A stretch of 64,000 nucleotides of DNA, taken from Kribbella monticola. GTDB lineage: Bacteria; Actinomycetota; Actinomycetes; Propionibacteriales; Kribbellaceae. A program made the position numbers and the translations under genes. The DNA is taken from contig NZ_QFXK01000038.1 in the NCBI RefSeq assembly GCF_003261635.1, forward strand, positions 1 to 64,000, given 5' to 3'. Below are positions 8,282 through 16,181 of this stretch, piece after piece (the first letter of the stretch is position 1; each line of letters starts with the position of its first letter). The notes beneath the pieces were generated by a model. The model was not told where the DNA came from and did not search any database. It was given only the letters and a program-made list of their open reading frames with translations.

Positions 8282-8734
8282 TCAGGTAGTAGTAGCGGTG
8301 CTTGGCGTACGCATGCGTTGGATCAGCAGATAGGCCTCGCAGCCGAGGCAGAGCCCGACCGCCGCGTTAACGAACGCGGCGACCAGAGCGAAACCGGTGG
8401 CGACCACCCCGAGCACCTCGACGCCGGCCAGGTAGCCGATCAGGCCGACGACGGCGAAGACCAGCCCGACCAGCTGGGCGAACCGGGGCGGCGTCGCGTC
8501 TTCCGTCTCCTTCGGCGGACCGAGGCGCGGCCGGATCAGCCGCTTGAAGAGCTGCCCGTACGGCGAGGCCTGGACGCCGAACGCGACCGAGATCGCGAAC
8601 ACGACGGCCTGGACCGCCAGCGGCCACGGGCTGTTCAGTACCAGCGTCAACGCGAGGACAACCGTCGTGACGCCGGCCGCGAAGCGGAGTCCGCGGGGGT
8701 CGACCTGGGATTGTGCTGCCGTCCGACTGGACAT
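8282..8734 (-). CDS. DUF4395 membrane protein
   Basis: 150 aa, about four hydrophobic segments (residues 18-35, 38-53, 88-105, 107-135). It has the family's hallmarks: the FGVQASPYGQLFKRLIRPRLGP cytoplasmic loop and GLCLGCEAYLL near the C-terminus, whose two Cys could carry sulfur or form a redox pair (inference). It precedes the sulfurtransferase by 30 bp. That spacer and the gene's 3' end contain a duplicated GGTAGTAGTAGCGGT-like string. The role may be sulfur handling at the membrane, judged by context only. Confidence 0.88.
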   Translation of the reverse strand: MSSRTAAQSQVDPRGLRFAAGVTTVVLALTLVLNSPWPLAVQAVVFAISVAFGVQASPYGQLFKRLIRPRLGPPKETEDATPPRFAQLVGLVFAVVGLIGYLAGVEVLGVVATGFALVAAFVNAAVGLCLGCEAYLLIQRMRTPSTATTT

Positions 8735-8799
8735 GACGACTCTCCGGTGGGAGGTGGAACGAGCCGGGTCCGCCCGAAGACGCGGAAGGCGACGTACTG

Positions 8800-8824
8800 G
8801 GAACCGTGCTCAGCGACCGGTTCC
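8800..8824 (-). promoter_or_regulatory. Candidate attenuator hairpin after the leader peptide
   Basis: GGAACCG (8800-8806) pairs with CGGTTCC (8818-8824) over an 11-nt loop, just downstream of the leader-peptide stop and before DUF4395. The placement suits translation-dependent attenuation; no alternative pairing was worked out. Confidence 0.35.
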
Positions 8825-8847
8825 GGAGCGTTCGAGACGCCGCCTGG

Positions 8848-8928
8848 TCAGCAGGGACGACACAGGGACGAGCGCATGCGGCAGTTGTCCACTGCCCTGC
8901 GCTTGGTCAGCCATGTCGTGTACTCCAC
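8848..8928 (-). CDS. Cys-rich (polycysteine) leader peptide, 26 aa
   Basis: A short frame missed by length cut-offs. It reads GTG-Glu-Tyr-Thr-Thr-Trp, then LTKRRAVDNCR, then MRSSLCRPC and a stop, with Cys at 16, 23 and 26. This closely follows the pattern of the mycobacterial Ms5788A/Ms4527A leader peptides (LTxRRAVDLCR, then CLCR near the end), which sit before sulfur genes and make downstream expression respond to cysteine. Here it precedes DUF4395, sulfurtransferase and DUF1416. A -10-like TACTCT (8936-8941) lies 7 nt before the GTG, so the transcript is probably leaderless, as in the mycobacterial cases. There is no ribosome site. Asn replaces the usual Leu before the first Cys. Confidence 0.75.
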   Translation of the reverse strand: MEYTTWLTKRRAVDNCRMRSSLCRPC

Positions 8929-9033
8929 GGCACCGAGAGTACGGAAAGCCGGCAGGCCGGGATCCGATTGTCCCACTTATTGAGACAACTGATCACTATG
9001 CGAGAAGCTCCACACTGAGTGACCAGTTGTGCG

Positions 9034-9903
9034 TCACCGGTGGCGAGACTGCCCCACGACGACGTTGGTGTCCGCGACCTTGTCGTGCAGCGCCTGCTTC
9101 TTGTCGTCCCAGAGCGGCCAGAGGTAGTCGAGCAGACCCAGCAGTCCGAACAGGGTGCCGACGAGCGGGACCGCGCCGAGGATGCTGAGCGCGCCGTACA
9201 GACCGAAGCGCTTGAGAACGGCGACCGGGGTCGGCGGACCGGCGACGTCGCGGAGCCGGACGCTGATGCCGACCGCCATCTTCCCCGGCGTCGCGCCCTT
9301 CCTGGTGAGGAAGAAGAACTCGTACACGAAGTAAACCAGCAAGGCGATCCCGGTGGCCGGCAGGATCCACTTGTAGACGTCCCACGGCAGGGTCGTGTTG
9401 AACCGCGGCGTGGACCCGGCCCGGGCGCTGTCGAACATGTCGCTCTCGTAGTCGAGAGCCGCCTGCAGGTAGTGGTACCAGAAGTAGCCGGTGAGCGGCA
9501 GGCTCACCACCATGACGATGAGGCCGTCCAGGAACCTCGCCCCGACGCGCTTCCACCACCCCGACAACGGCACACCATCAGGCGTCGACGGCACCACAGG
9601 CCGATAACCAAAGGCCTGCTGCCCGTACTGCGGCCCGCCGTGCGGCCCCTGGTGAGGCTGCCCGTACTGCGGGGCGCCGTACTGCGGCTGTCCGTACTGC
9701 TGTTGTCCGTACTGCTGTTGTCCGTACTGCTGTTGTCCGTACTGCGGAGCCTGGGCAGGCTGCTGCTGCGGTCGACCGAACTCGCCCTCGTACGGCGGTG
9801 GGCCTGGCCGCGGGCGGCGGTGATCGGTCCACGCCGTGCCGTCCCAGTACCGCTGCGAGGACAGGTCCTTGGGATCGTCGTACCAGCCATGCGGAAAGCT
9901 CAC
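9034..9903 (-). CDS. RDD family membrane protein with DUF2510 head and QYGQ repeats
   Basis: 289 aa from the GTG at 9903. The longer frame starting at 9984 would overlap the thioredoxin gene and precede the DUF2510 consensus, so I reject it. Residues 5-33 are DUF2510 (GWYDDP, then QRYWDGTAWTDH). Residues 40-110 are a Gln/Gly/Tyr-rich linker with repeated QQQYG units. Residues 125-280 are the RDD domain: the RDD signature appears as GARFLDGLIV, followed by membrane segments and a conserved end (LWDDKKQALHDKVADTNVV). RDD proteins are small inner-membrane proteins of unclear, possibly transport-related, role. Three relatives occur at 32096-34276. Confidence 0.88.
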   Translation of the reverse strand: MSFPHGWYDDPKDLSSQRYWDGTAWTDHRRPRPGPPPYEGEFGRPQQQPAQAPQYGQQQYGQQQYGQQQYGQPQYGAPQYGQPHQGPHGGPQYGQQAFGYRPVVPSTPDGVPLSGWWKRVGARFLDGLIVMVVSLPLTGYFWYHYLQAALDYESDMFDSARAGSTPRFNTTLPWDVYKWILPATGIALLVYFVYEFFFLTRKGATPGKMAVGISVRLRDVAGPPTPVAVLKRFGLYGALSILGAVPLVGTLFGLLGLLDYLWPLWDDKKQALHDKVADTNVVVGQSRHR

Positions 9904-9955
9904 CGGCACAGCATCCCGCACACCGAGGTCGTCTGAGTAATCAGGCAGCGAGAAC

Positions 9956-10429
9956 TCAGTGCGGCTGGTGATCGACCGCGGCACCCAGGGCCGCGATGAC
10001 GTCCGGTTTACGAGGCTGGCCGCTGGCCCGAGTCACGATGGCGCCGGCGGCATCGAGGACCAGCACGGTCGGCGTACGGAGGATGTCCAGCCGGCGCACC
10101 AGGTCCAGGTGGGACTCGGCGTCCAGCTCGACGTGCCGGACGCCCTCGACCATCGACTCGACCTCGGCGAGCGTCCGCCGGGTCGCCCGGCAAGGCGCAC
10201 AGAAGGCGGACGAGAACTGCAGCAACGTCGCCCGCTCGCCGAGCTCGACCCCGAGGTCACCCTCGGTCAGCCGAACCTTGTCGCCCGCCTCGCTCTCGAC
10301 CTGCTCGCGCACTGCTGCCTTCCTGACCGGGTGCGTCCCGCGGAAGCGCCCGTCGAACCGTGATTTGAACACACTGAGACCGACGCCGACGGCGACCGCA
10401 CAGACCAGCACGATGATCCCAGGACTCAC
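9956..10429 (-). CDS. Membrane-anchored thioredoxin-like protein
   Basis: 157 aa. Residues 1-20 form one N-terminal helix (GIIVLVCAVAVGVGLSVF), then a thioredoxin fold with the redox motif FCAPCRAT near residue 78 and the cis-Pro loop RTPTVLVLDAAG. The anchor and CAPC motif suggest a thiol oxidoreductase at the membrane; whether the catalytic domain faces in or out is not clear. Start is GTG at 10429. It lies upstream of the RDD gene on the same strand with about 50 bp between once the RDD start is corrected. Confidence 0.85.
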   Translation of the reverse strand: MSPGIIVLVCAVAVGVGLSVFKSRFDGRFRGTHPVRKAAVREQVESEAGDKVRLTEGDLGVELGERATLLQFSSAFCAPCRATRRTLAEVESMVEGVRHVELDAESHLDLVRRLDILRTPTVLVLDAAGAIVTRASGQPRKPDVIAALGAAVDHQPH

Positions 10430-10473
10430 AACAATCCACAGTACGCCGGTGCTCTTTCAGCTCAACCGGACGT

Positions 10474-10968
10474 TCACCCCTTGGACCCGAACGGCGGCGG
10501 GCCGAGGATCTCGATGCCACCGTTGGCCTGCGCGGAGGCGTGGATCCGGCCGAAATCGACGACGCCGGGCTGATCGGGATCGAACGGCTCGCTCGCACCC
10601 CAGTAGAACTCCTGGCCGATGCCGGGGGTGAGCAGGCAGAGCACCCGGGCGGTCTCCGAGACCACCAGGAACGCGTGCGGCATCCCACGCGGTACCAGAA
10701 CCAGGCCGCCCGGACCGACCTCGCGCTGCTCGCCGTCGAGGTGCATCAGGATCCGGCCGTCCAGAACGTACATGGACTCGTCGGCCTCCGGGTGCAGATG
10801 CAGCGGCGTCGTCTTGCCCTGCTCCATGTTGTCCTCGAACAACAGATAAGCCCCGTCGGTCTCGGTCGCGGTGGCCATCCACCGATGCGTTCCACCGCCG
10901 AAGAACCAGCGCCGGTCTCCCTCATCGGCTGCCCTGACGATCGCGTCCCGCACTCTGCTCACAGCCAT
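10474..10968 (-). CDS. Cupin domain protein
   Basis: 164 aa, a single cupin barrel. Metal-binding motif 1 is present as LHLHPEADESMYVLDG near residue 57, with motif 2 as PRGMPHAFLV near residue 92. The ATG at 10968 has a good ribosome site (GGGGAGCGC); the longer frame from 11013 runs through the operator and is unlikely. The gene is divergent from a TetR regulator with a perfect palindrome between them, so it is very likely that regulator's target. Substrate unknown; similar proteins include quercetin-dioxygenase-like cupins. Confidence 0.85.
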   Translation of the reverse strand: MAVSRVRDAIVRAADEGDRRWFFGGGTHRWMATATETDGAYLLFEDNMEQGKTTPLHLHPEADESMYVLDGRILMHLDGEQREVGPGGLVLVPRGMPHAFLVVSETARVLCLLTPGIGQEFYWGASEPFDPDQPGVVDFGRIHASAQANGGIEILGPPPFGSKG

Positions 10969-10992
10969 CGCGCTCCCCGCCTTTCCAGTTTT

Positions 10993-11010
10993 GTGAGACT
11001 TAAGTCTCAC
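10993..11010. promoter_or_regulatory. TetR operator palindrome
   Basis: GTGAGACTTAAGTCTCAC is a perfect 18-bp palindrome between the divergent cupin and TetR genes, 17 bp before the regulator's ATG. A partial half-site (GAGACT) follows at about 11014. Confidence 0.75.
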
Positions 11011-11027
11011 CACGAGACTGGGGTATC

Positions 11028-11657
11028 ATGAGCCTCGTGTCAACACCGTACGAGGCCGGCGGCCGGACCCGGCAGAAGCAGCGGACCCGCGACGCCCTCG
11101 TCCAGGCGGCGAAATCGCTGGTCGCCGATGGCGTGACACCGACCGTCGAGGAGGCGGCCGCCGAGGCCGGGATCTCGCGGCCCACGGCGTACCGGTACTT
11201 CGCGAACCAGCGCGCGCTGCTGGCCGCTGCCCACCCGGAGACCGACGCGACCTCGATGCTGCCCGCCGATCCGCCGAGCGATATCGCGCATCGGCTGGAC
11301 CTGGCGATCCGCACTTTCCTCGGGCTGATCGTCGAGACCGAGGCCCAGCAGCGCACGATGCTCCGGCTGTCGCTGGAGGCCGACCCGGTCGAGCGGGCCG
11401 CATTGCCGCTGCGCCAGGGCCGGGCCATCGGCTGGTTCGAGGAAGCGCTCGCGCCGCTCGCGGAGCAGCTTCCGGACGGCGCGATCCACCGACTGGCGGT
11501 CGCCATTCGCTCGGCGGTCGGTATCGAGGCCCTCAGCTGGCTGACCGACGTCGCCCGGCTGTCGCGCGAGGACGCCGTCGAGACGATGACCTGGACCGCC
11601 CAGGCGATGCTGCAGTCCGCCCTGGCCGGGCACCTTCCGCCGAACCGCCAACACTGA
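11028..11657 (+). CDS. TetR/AcrR family transcriptional regulator
   Basis: 209 aa. The helix-turn-helix is at residues 20-62 (RDALVQAAKSLVADG, then EEAAAEAGISRPTAYRYFANQRALL), typical of TetR. The rest is an all-helical ligand-binding region with no recognisable specificity. It is divergent from a cupin gene and probably represses it and itself through the palindrome at 10993-11010. Effector unknown. Confidence 0.92.
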   Translation: MSLVSTPYEAGGRTRQKQRTRDALVQAAKSLVADGVTPTVEEAAAEAGISRPTAYRYFANQRALLAAAHPETDATSMLPADPPSDIAHRLDLAIRTFLGLIVETEAQQRTMLRLSLEADPVERAALPLRQGRAIGWFEEALAPLAEQLPDGAIHRLAVAIRSAVGIEALSWLTDVARLSREDAVETMTWTAQAMLQSALAGHLPPNRQH

Positions 11658-11764
11658 CCAAAGCCCTTGCGAGCAGGGTTTCGGTGGTCGGCTGAGCGTG
11701 AGGGATGTCTCGGGCGGCTGGTTAATCAGTGCTGGCGGTCCAGGGATTCCGGTTGAATGGAGGT

Positions 11765-12190
11765 ATGGACAGCGGGCTGGTGGTGCGGACCGGGGTGGTG
11801 ATCCCCGAGTCGGAGCTGGAATGGCGGTTCTCGCGTTCCAGCGGGCCCGGTGGCCAGTCCGTCAACACCACGGACAGCCGGGTCGAGCTCAGCTTCGACG
11901 TAGCCGCGACCACCGCGCTGAACGACGTACTACGTGAGCGCGCGCTCGAGCGACTCGCGTCGCGCCTGGTGGACGGCGTACTGACCGTCGCTGCTTCCGA
12001 GCAACGGTCCCAATGGCGCAACCGCGAAGCCGCCCGGATCCGGCTGGCCAATCTGCTCCGCGAAGCGATCGCCGCGCCACCCCGCCCTCGCCGTCCGACG
12101 AGACCCAGCAAGAACGCGATCCGCCGCCGCGCCGAGGACAAGCGCCGCCGCAGCGAAACCAAACGCCTCCGCGGCCGCCCCCACGACTGA
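11765..12190 (+). CDS. arfB: Alternative ribosome-rescue factor ArfB (YaeJ-type)
   Basis: 141 aa. It carries the RF1-like catalytic domain with GGQ at residues 29-31 (SSGPGGQSVN), and a basic C-terminal tail (residues 105-141, many Arg/Lys) of the kind that reaches into the empty mRNA channel of stalled ribosomes. It lacks the codon-recognition domain of full release factors. Function: hydrolysis of peptidyl-tRNA on non-stop ribosomes. GGAGG sits just before the ATG at 11765. Stand-alone gene. Confidence 0.93.
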   Translation: MDSGLVVRTGVVIPESELEWRFSRSSGPGGQSVNTTDSRVELSFDVAATTALNDVLRERALERLASRLVDGVLTVAASEQRSQWRNREAARIRLANLLREAIAAPPRPRRPTRPSKNAIRRRAEDKRRRSETKRLRGRPHD

Positions 12191-12331
12191 CGCTGCGCCC
12201 GGCTGACCCGAGCCGATCCCGGGGTTACGACTTCCACACCGCACGGCATCGACCGGCTCTGCTTGGTGTCGCCTTGCACAGGAGACGGCCGGTGGCGTCG
12301 GTTGGTCCCCTGTGGTCGTTAGGCTTCGGGC

Positions 12332-12958
12332 GTGCAGGAAACGGGGAACGCGGAGCCGGAGGAACTGCCGGATCTTCGCGATGTGAAGGTGCGCGGCCGG
12401 ACGCTCCGCACTTGGGTGATCGGGGCAACAGTCGTCCTGCTGGCGATTTCCGCGGCATTCGGCGGCCTGAAGAAGGCCGCCGACCAGACGCCGCAGGTGG
12501 CAGCCGGTACGCCGATCGACGCCGGCCGGTTCGAGGTGACGATCGAGCGCGTGGTCGTCGTCCCCGACCTCAAGCCGCTGTACACCCCCGACCCGGGCGG
12601 CACGCTGATCGCCGTGGTGACCAAGCTCAAGCTCACCGACGACACCGGTGTCCGTCCCGGCGACGACGGCAACGGCCTCATCCGGCTGATCGGCGTACCG
12701 GGGATCAAGGACACCGACGCGCCGCTCGGCACGACCAATCTGCGTGATCAGACCGCCGACCCTGTGCTGACCCCGGAGTACGCCGAAGAGGTCGCGTACG
12801 TATGGAAGTTGCCGAAGGCCACCAAACCACCGGCCGAGGTGAAGCTCACCGTGCAGGGCTACGAGCACGTCGACGACTCCATCCTGGATCATCACGAGAA
12901 GTGGAACCCCGACAAGCTCGCCGCCGAGAGCACCGTGCCCGTGAAGGTCGTCAAATGA
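12332..12958 (+). CDS. Single-pass membrane protein, unknown (gene 1 of a coupled trio)
   Basis: 208 aa. One N-terminal helix at about residues 28-46 (WVIGATVVLLAISAAFGG) follows a short acidic cytoplasmic tail; the rest is predicted outside and beta-rich (RFEVTIERVVVVPDLKP, then TLIAVVTKLKLTDDTG), like an immunoglobulin-type DUF4352 domain. The start is GTG at 12332 with TAGGCT six bases before it, a leaderless pattern. Its stop overlaps the ATG of the next gene. The three genes 12332-14144 share this anchor-plus-beta-domain plan. No function known. Confidence 0.8.
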   Translation: MQETGNAEPEELPDLRDVKVRGRTLRTWVIGATVVLLAISAAFGGLKKAADQTPQVAAGTPIDAGRFEVTIERVVVVPDLKPLYTPDPGGTLIAVVTKLKLTDDTGVRPGDDGNGLIRLIGVPGIKDTDAPLGTTNLRDQTADPVLTPEYAEEVAYVWKLPKATKPPAEVKLTVQGYEHVDDSILDHHEKWNPDKLAAESTVPVKVVK

Positions 12959-13533
12959 CCGGCCGGCGGATCGTCAACGTCGGTCTCACGGTGTTCGTGC
13001 TGGTCGCGATCATCGCGCTGTACCGGTGGACGCCGACCCAGCAGGACTTCCAGCAGCCGGTCGCCGTCAACGGCGTGATCGGCAAACCCGTCCACACACC
13101 GCGTTTCGACCTCACTGTCGATGGAGTACGGATCAGCAAGAAGCTGCGGGTCCCCAGGACCACGCCGGATCGCGACACCCTGTCCGACTTCGTCGTGATC
13201 GACGCCACGGTCAAGGCGACCAAGGAGCCGATCCACCTCGGCAAGGTGCAGATCCGTACCTCGGACGGCTACCTGTACCTCGGCTCCAACCGCAGTGGGT
13301 TACAGGAGGCCGACCTGACCGGGTTCCAGTTCGCGCCCGACATCCCGGCCCGCGGCTCGTTCGTGGTGGAGATGCCGGCCGACAAGCTGCCCGGCGCCGT
13401 CCTGCTGGTGACGGAGAAGCCGTTCTTCACCGAACTGGAGCCGCAGGCAACGATCTCGCTGGGAGTGAAGAAGGACCAGCTGGCCGGCCTGCGCCAGCCC
13501 GTTGCCGTTCTCACCAACGCGGATGCCTCATGA
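12955..13533 (+). CDS. Single-pass membrane protein, unknown (gene 2 of trio)
   Basis: 192 aa. Helix at residues 4-22 (IVNVGLTVFVLVAIIALY), then an extracytoplasmic beta-rich domain (FDLTVDGVRISKKL, FVVIDATVKATKEPI, IRTSDGYLYLGSN). The alternation and the V/IDATVK strand resemble DUF4352-type folds and its neighbour. It starts inside the previous stop (ATGA) and ends inside the next start (ATGA), so all three should be made in fixed ratio. Possibly subunits of one surface complex (inference). Confidence 0.8.
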   Translation: MTGRRIVNVGLTVFVLVAIIALYRWTPTQQDFQQPVAVNGVIGKPVHTPRFDLTVDGVRISKKLRVPRTTPDRDTLSDFVVIDATVKATKEPIHLGKVQIRTSDGYLYLGSNRSGLQEADLTGFQFAPDIPARGSFVVEMPADKLPGAVLLVTEKPFFTELEPQATISLGVKKDQLAGLRQPVAVLTNADAS

Positions 13534-14144
13534 GGGGCGCCCGGCGGTCCCGGCGCGGCTGGCTGCGCACGAACACCTTGGCCCTGGTGTCGCTGGTGGC
13601 CGCGATCCCCTTGTCTGGTTGGGTTTTCACCCACAGCGACTACGAGTCCTGGCGCAACTCCGAGCCGCGCGACCCCGTGGTCGTCGCGGCCGGCGGTACG
13701 GCGTACATGGGCGCCACCTGGTACGCGGCCACCACGGAGGTCGATCCGGAGCAGTCGGATCAACGCGACACCCCGGCGCAACTGCCGGCCGGAACAGTTC
13801 GGGTGCGGGTGTACTTCCGGTTGCAGGTGGACGACCTCGCCAACCTCGAGAAGGGTCTCGGCGGTTGCCAGATCCACCTGCGGGCACCCGACGGGCGGAC
13901 GTGGGACGAGTCGATCCTGGAGGACGCCTTCCAGGATCGACCGACGGGCTGCACCGGTGGGTACGACGACAAGCCCCAGAGCTTCCGGCCGCCGGCGATC
14001 GCGCAGTACTACCTGAAGCCGAAGGCGGGGAAGCCGTTCGAGACGGTGGCGGTGTTCGTCGTACCGAAGGATGTCGCGGCGACTGTGCAGCCGACGATCA
14101 CCTGGGCTACGTCACTGCCTCACTATCTGGCATTCCCGAGGTAG
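13530..14144 (+). CDS. Single-pass membrane protein, unknown (gene 3 of trio)
   Basis: 204 aa. A basic n-region (RGARRSRRGWLR) precedes a helix at about 15-32 (LALVSLVAAIPLSGWVF). The outside part includes two Cys (GGCQIHLRAPDGRTW and PTGCTGGYDD) that could form a disulfide, and a beta-rich domain ending in FVVPKDVAATVQPTITW. ATG at 13530 overlaps the stop of gene 2. Its last 38 bp overlap the convergent membrane-protein gene. No recognised family. Confidence 0.78.
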   Translation: MRGARRSRRGWLRTNTLALVSLVAAIPLSGWVFTHSDYESWRNSEPRDPVVVAAGGTAYMGATWYAATTEVDPEQSDQRDTPAQLPAGTVRVRVYFRLQVDDLANLEKGLGGCQIHLRAPDGRTWDESILEDAFQDRPTGCTGGYDDKPQSFRPPAIAQYYLKPKAGKPFETVAVFVVPKDVAATVQPTITWATSLPHYLAFPR

Positions 14145-15489
14145 CGGCGGTCAGGTCGGTGACGCTGTTGTCCTCGGGCGCGGGAACGACGGCTCTCGTT
14201 CGCGGCCGCAAGTAGCCTGCGAGTCCGCCGATCATCCGGTCGTACGCCGCCGCGAGCAGGCTGATCTGCAGGGCGATCTTGAGGCCGTCGGTGACCAGGC
14301 TCAACGGCTCGTCGATGACCTTCCAGAACTCCAGCGAGTGCGGCCCGAGGACGTAGTCGCGCAGGATGATCCCGACCTCGGCGGCCACGTACGTGACGAC
14401 CGCCCAGGCGAGGAAGTAGCCGAGCATCGGCCGGATCCCCGAGCGGGCCACCAGGCGGAACGCGGAGATCACCGGCGTCCAGCGGTCCTTCCAGTCCGAC
14501 ACCATCGAGTTCCCGGCCGCGCGGACGATCTGCGGCGTCCGCTGCCAGCGATGGGTGATCCGGTCGAACCGCCAGCGCACCTGCTGCGGCTTCTCGGCCT
14601 TGTGCACGGCCCGGCCGTAGATCACCGCGGTCATCGTGATCCACATCAGCGGCAGCACGGCCGCGCTCCACAGATCACCGATGCCGGCGGCAACGAATCC
14701 GGTGACGGAGTCCCAGACCTCGCGGACCTTCTCCACGCCGAGCACGTGGTCGAGCACCCAGATGTAGGAGTCGTGCACCCACAACCAGACCTGCCGCTCC
14801 TTCAGCCAGGTCTTCGGCGAAGGGATGAACGACGTGGCCTGATAGGCGACGACGAAGATCCACAACGCCTCGAGGTAGGTGACGAACAGCTTCCGGACCG
14901 GCCCGCCGTCGGTTCCCTTGCGCTTCTTGAAGATCAGCCTGAGCAGGTAGGCGGTGACGCCCAATCCGATGAACAACCAGGTGGACAGCGCATGGAGCCC
15001 GGTCGGCTGGGCGGCGACCGTACCGCCGTTCATGACGGTGGCGCCGATCTCGTTCACCCGGTGAACGGCGAGGCTGTACTCGTAGTCCATCGCCTCCGAC
15101 TGGAGGAACTTGTACGCCGCGTAGAACGCCAGGAACGGCAGGAGCGCCGAAGCGATGGCGTCGAGCGGCCGGTACTCCTTGCCGGGCTCCATCCCGTCCG
15201 GTGCCAGCACGCCCTCGGCCACAGCCCGGCGATGGAACGGCAACTCGCCCCGCAGTACGAGGAACATCGAGACATACATCGCCAGCGAGACGAGCACAAC
15301 CAGCGCCAGTACGGCGATGCCCGCGGCCTCCGCCTTCGCCCCGGCCTGCACCGCGACCCACTGGACCCCGCGATGCACGAGCTGCGCGATCAAGAACACC
15401 GCAAACAATCGAGGCCAGGCCCGCCCGAACAACGCCCCGGCCCGCCCGACCGTAGTCAGCAAATCCCCCGACTCCTGTGCCACCCCCAA
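14107..15489 (-). CDS. Large polytopic membrane protein, unknown function
   Basis: 460 aa with about eight hydrophobic segments, e.g. LFAVFLIAQLVHRGVQWVAV, AAGIAVLALVVLVSLAMYV, LLPFLAFYAAYKFL, LSTWLFIGLGVTAYLLRLI, AVLPLMWITMTAVIYG, MLGYFLAWAVVTYVAAEVG and ALQISLLAAAY. Long hydrophilic loops hold conserved-looking Trp/Arg runs (VRWRFDRITHRWQRTPQ). The C-terminus is polar. Start ATG at 15489. No transporter signature or enzyme motif is seen. Its 3' end overlaps the trio's last gene by 38 bp, tail to tail. Confidence 0.82.
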   Translation of the reverse strand: MGVAQESGDLLTTVGRAGALFGRAWPRLFAVFLIAQLVHRGVQWVAVQAGAKAEAAGIAVLALVVLVSLAMYVSMFLVLRGELPFHRRAVAEGVLAPDGMEPGKEYRPLDAIASALLPFLAFYAAYKFLQSEAMDYEYSLAVHRVNEIGATVMNGGTVAAQPTGLHALSTWLFIGLGVTAYLLRLIFKKRKGTDGGPVRKLFVTYLEALWIFVVAYQATSFIPSPKTWLKERQVWLWVHDSYIWVLDHVLGVEKVREVWDSVTGFVAAGIGDLWSAAVLPLMWITMTAVIYGRAVHKAEKPQQVRWRFDRITHRWQRTPQIVRAAGNSMVSDWKDRWTPVISAFRLVARSGIRPMLGYFLAWAVVTYVAAEVGIILRDYVLGPHSLEFWKVIDEPLSLVTDGLKIALQISLLAAAYDRMIGGLAGYLRPRTRAVVPAPEDNSVTDLTAATSGMPDSEAVT

Positions 15490-15592
15490 AACCTACCGCC
15501 CCCCAGGTCCGCCGCAGCGCCCACCGCGGTCCCGCTCCCCGGGCCTGCCTGTGGATAACCATCTCCCCGCCCGCACCCAAACGATTAAACTC

Positions 15593-15762
15593 AGCAAGGA
15601 AGAGCAGGGGCGGGCACACGCCAGTTCAGCCGGCCACCCACGAGGGATGCATAGCAAGAACGTCGGCGGGCACCCGCCAGCTCAGCCAGCCCCACGACGA
15701 ACGCACAGCAAGAGCAGGCGCAGGCACACGCCAGTTCAGCCGGCCGCAGCGATCGACGCGGG
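15593..15762. repeat. Three imperfect tandem repeats of 54-60 bp
   Basis: Units start with AGCAAG at 15593, 15653 and 15707. Each contains GGGCACACGCCAGTTCAGCC or a variant, followed by a CGGCC/CAGCC and an ACGA/ACGC stretch. The repeats lie between the large membrane protein's promoter side and the MoaD gene's stop. The 290-bp gap holds no convincing gene. Confidence 0.75.
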
Positions 15763-15779
15763 AGCGCAGCCTCTGTCGG

Positions 15780-16019
15780 TCAGCCGCCGGCGAAGGGTGG
15801 GAGGGCGTCTATCAGGGCGCCGTCGTGGAGGGAGGTGTCGAGGTCTACGCGTTCGCCGTCGACCATGAAAGTGCAGATGCCGAGCACCCGGGCGAGCTCA
15901 GGACGATCGGCCGAAACCGCGTCGACGAGCTCCTTCAGCGAACCCGCCCGCGCGGTCCCCGTGGACTCCCCCGCCGCAGCGCGCGCCGCGGCGAAGTACC
16001 TGATGGTCACTTCCGGCAT
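15780..16019 (-). CDS. MoaD/ThiS family sulfur carrier
   Basis: 79 aa with the ubiquitin-like fold and terminal Gly-Gly (LPPFAGG) that is adenylated and thiocarboxylated in sulfur carriers. The N-terminus TIRYFAAARAAAG is typical of MoaD, the small subunit of molybdopterin synthase; ThiS is less likely at this length. MoaE and activating enzymes are not nearby. The window also encodes two molybdopterin enzymes (1893 and 55830). It is divergent from glnR. Confidence 0.88.
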   Translation of the reverse strand: MPEVTIRYFAAARAAAGESTGTARAGSLKELVDAVSADRPELARVLGICTFMVDGERVDLDTSLHDGALIDALPPFAGG

Positions 16020-16181
16020 GTGGGAGCAGCCTCACTAATCGGTTAAGTCTTCCGGTATTATGTCAGCTTGCTGTTCCAAACCAGTGTGTCTCGGGCCCCC
16101 GGCAATGACGCCGCTGGGGCCTGACGTGCAAAAGGCCCGGATCACTCACCAGGGATCCGCCGACCAGCACAAGGAGACAGC

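Noticed and set aside
9904-9984. Longer start for the RDD/DUF2510 protein
   Set aside because: It would overlap the thioredoxin gene and adds residues before the family's normal start.
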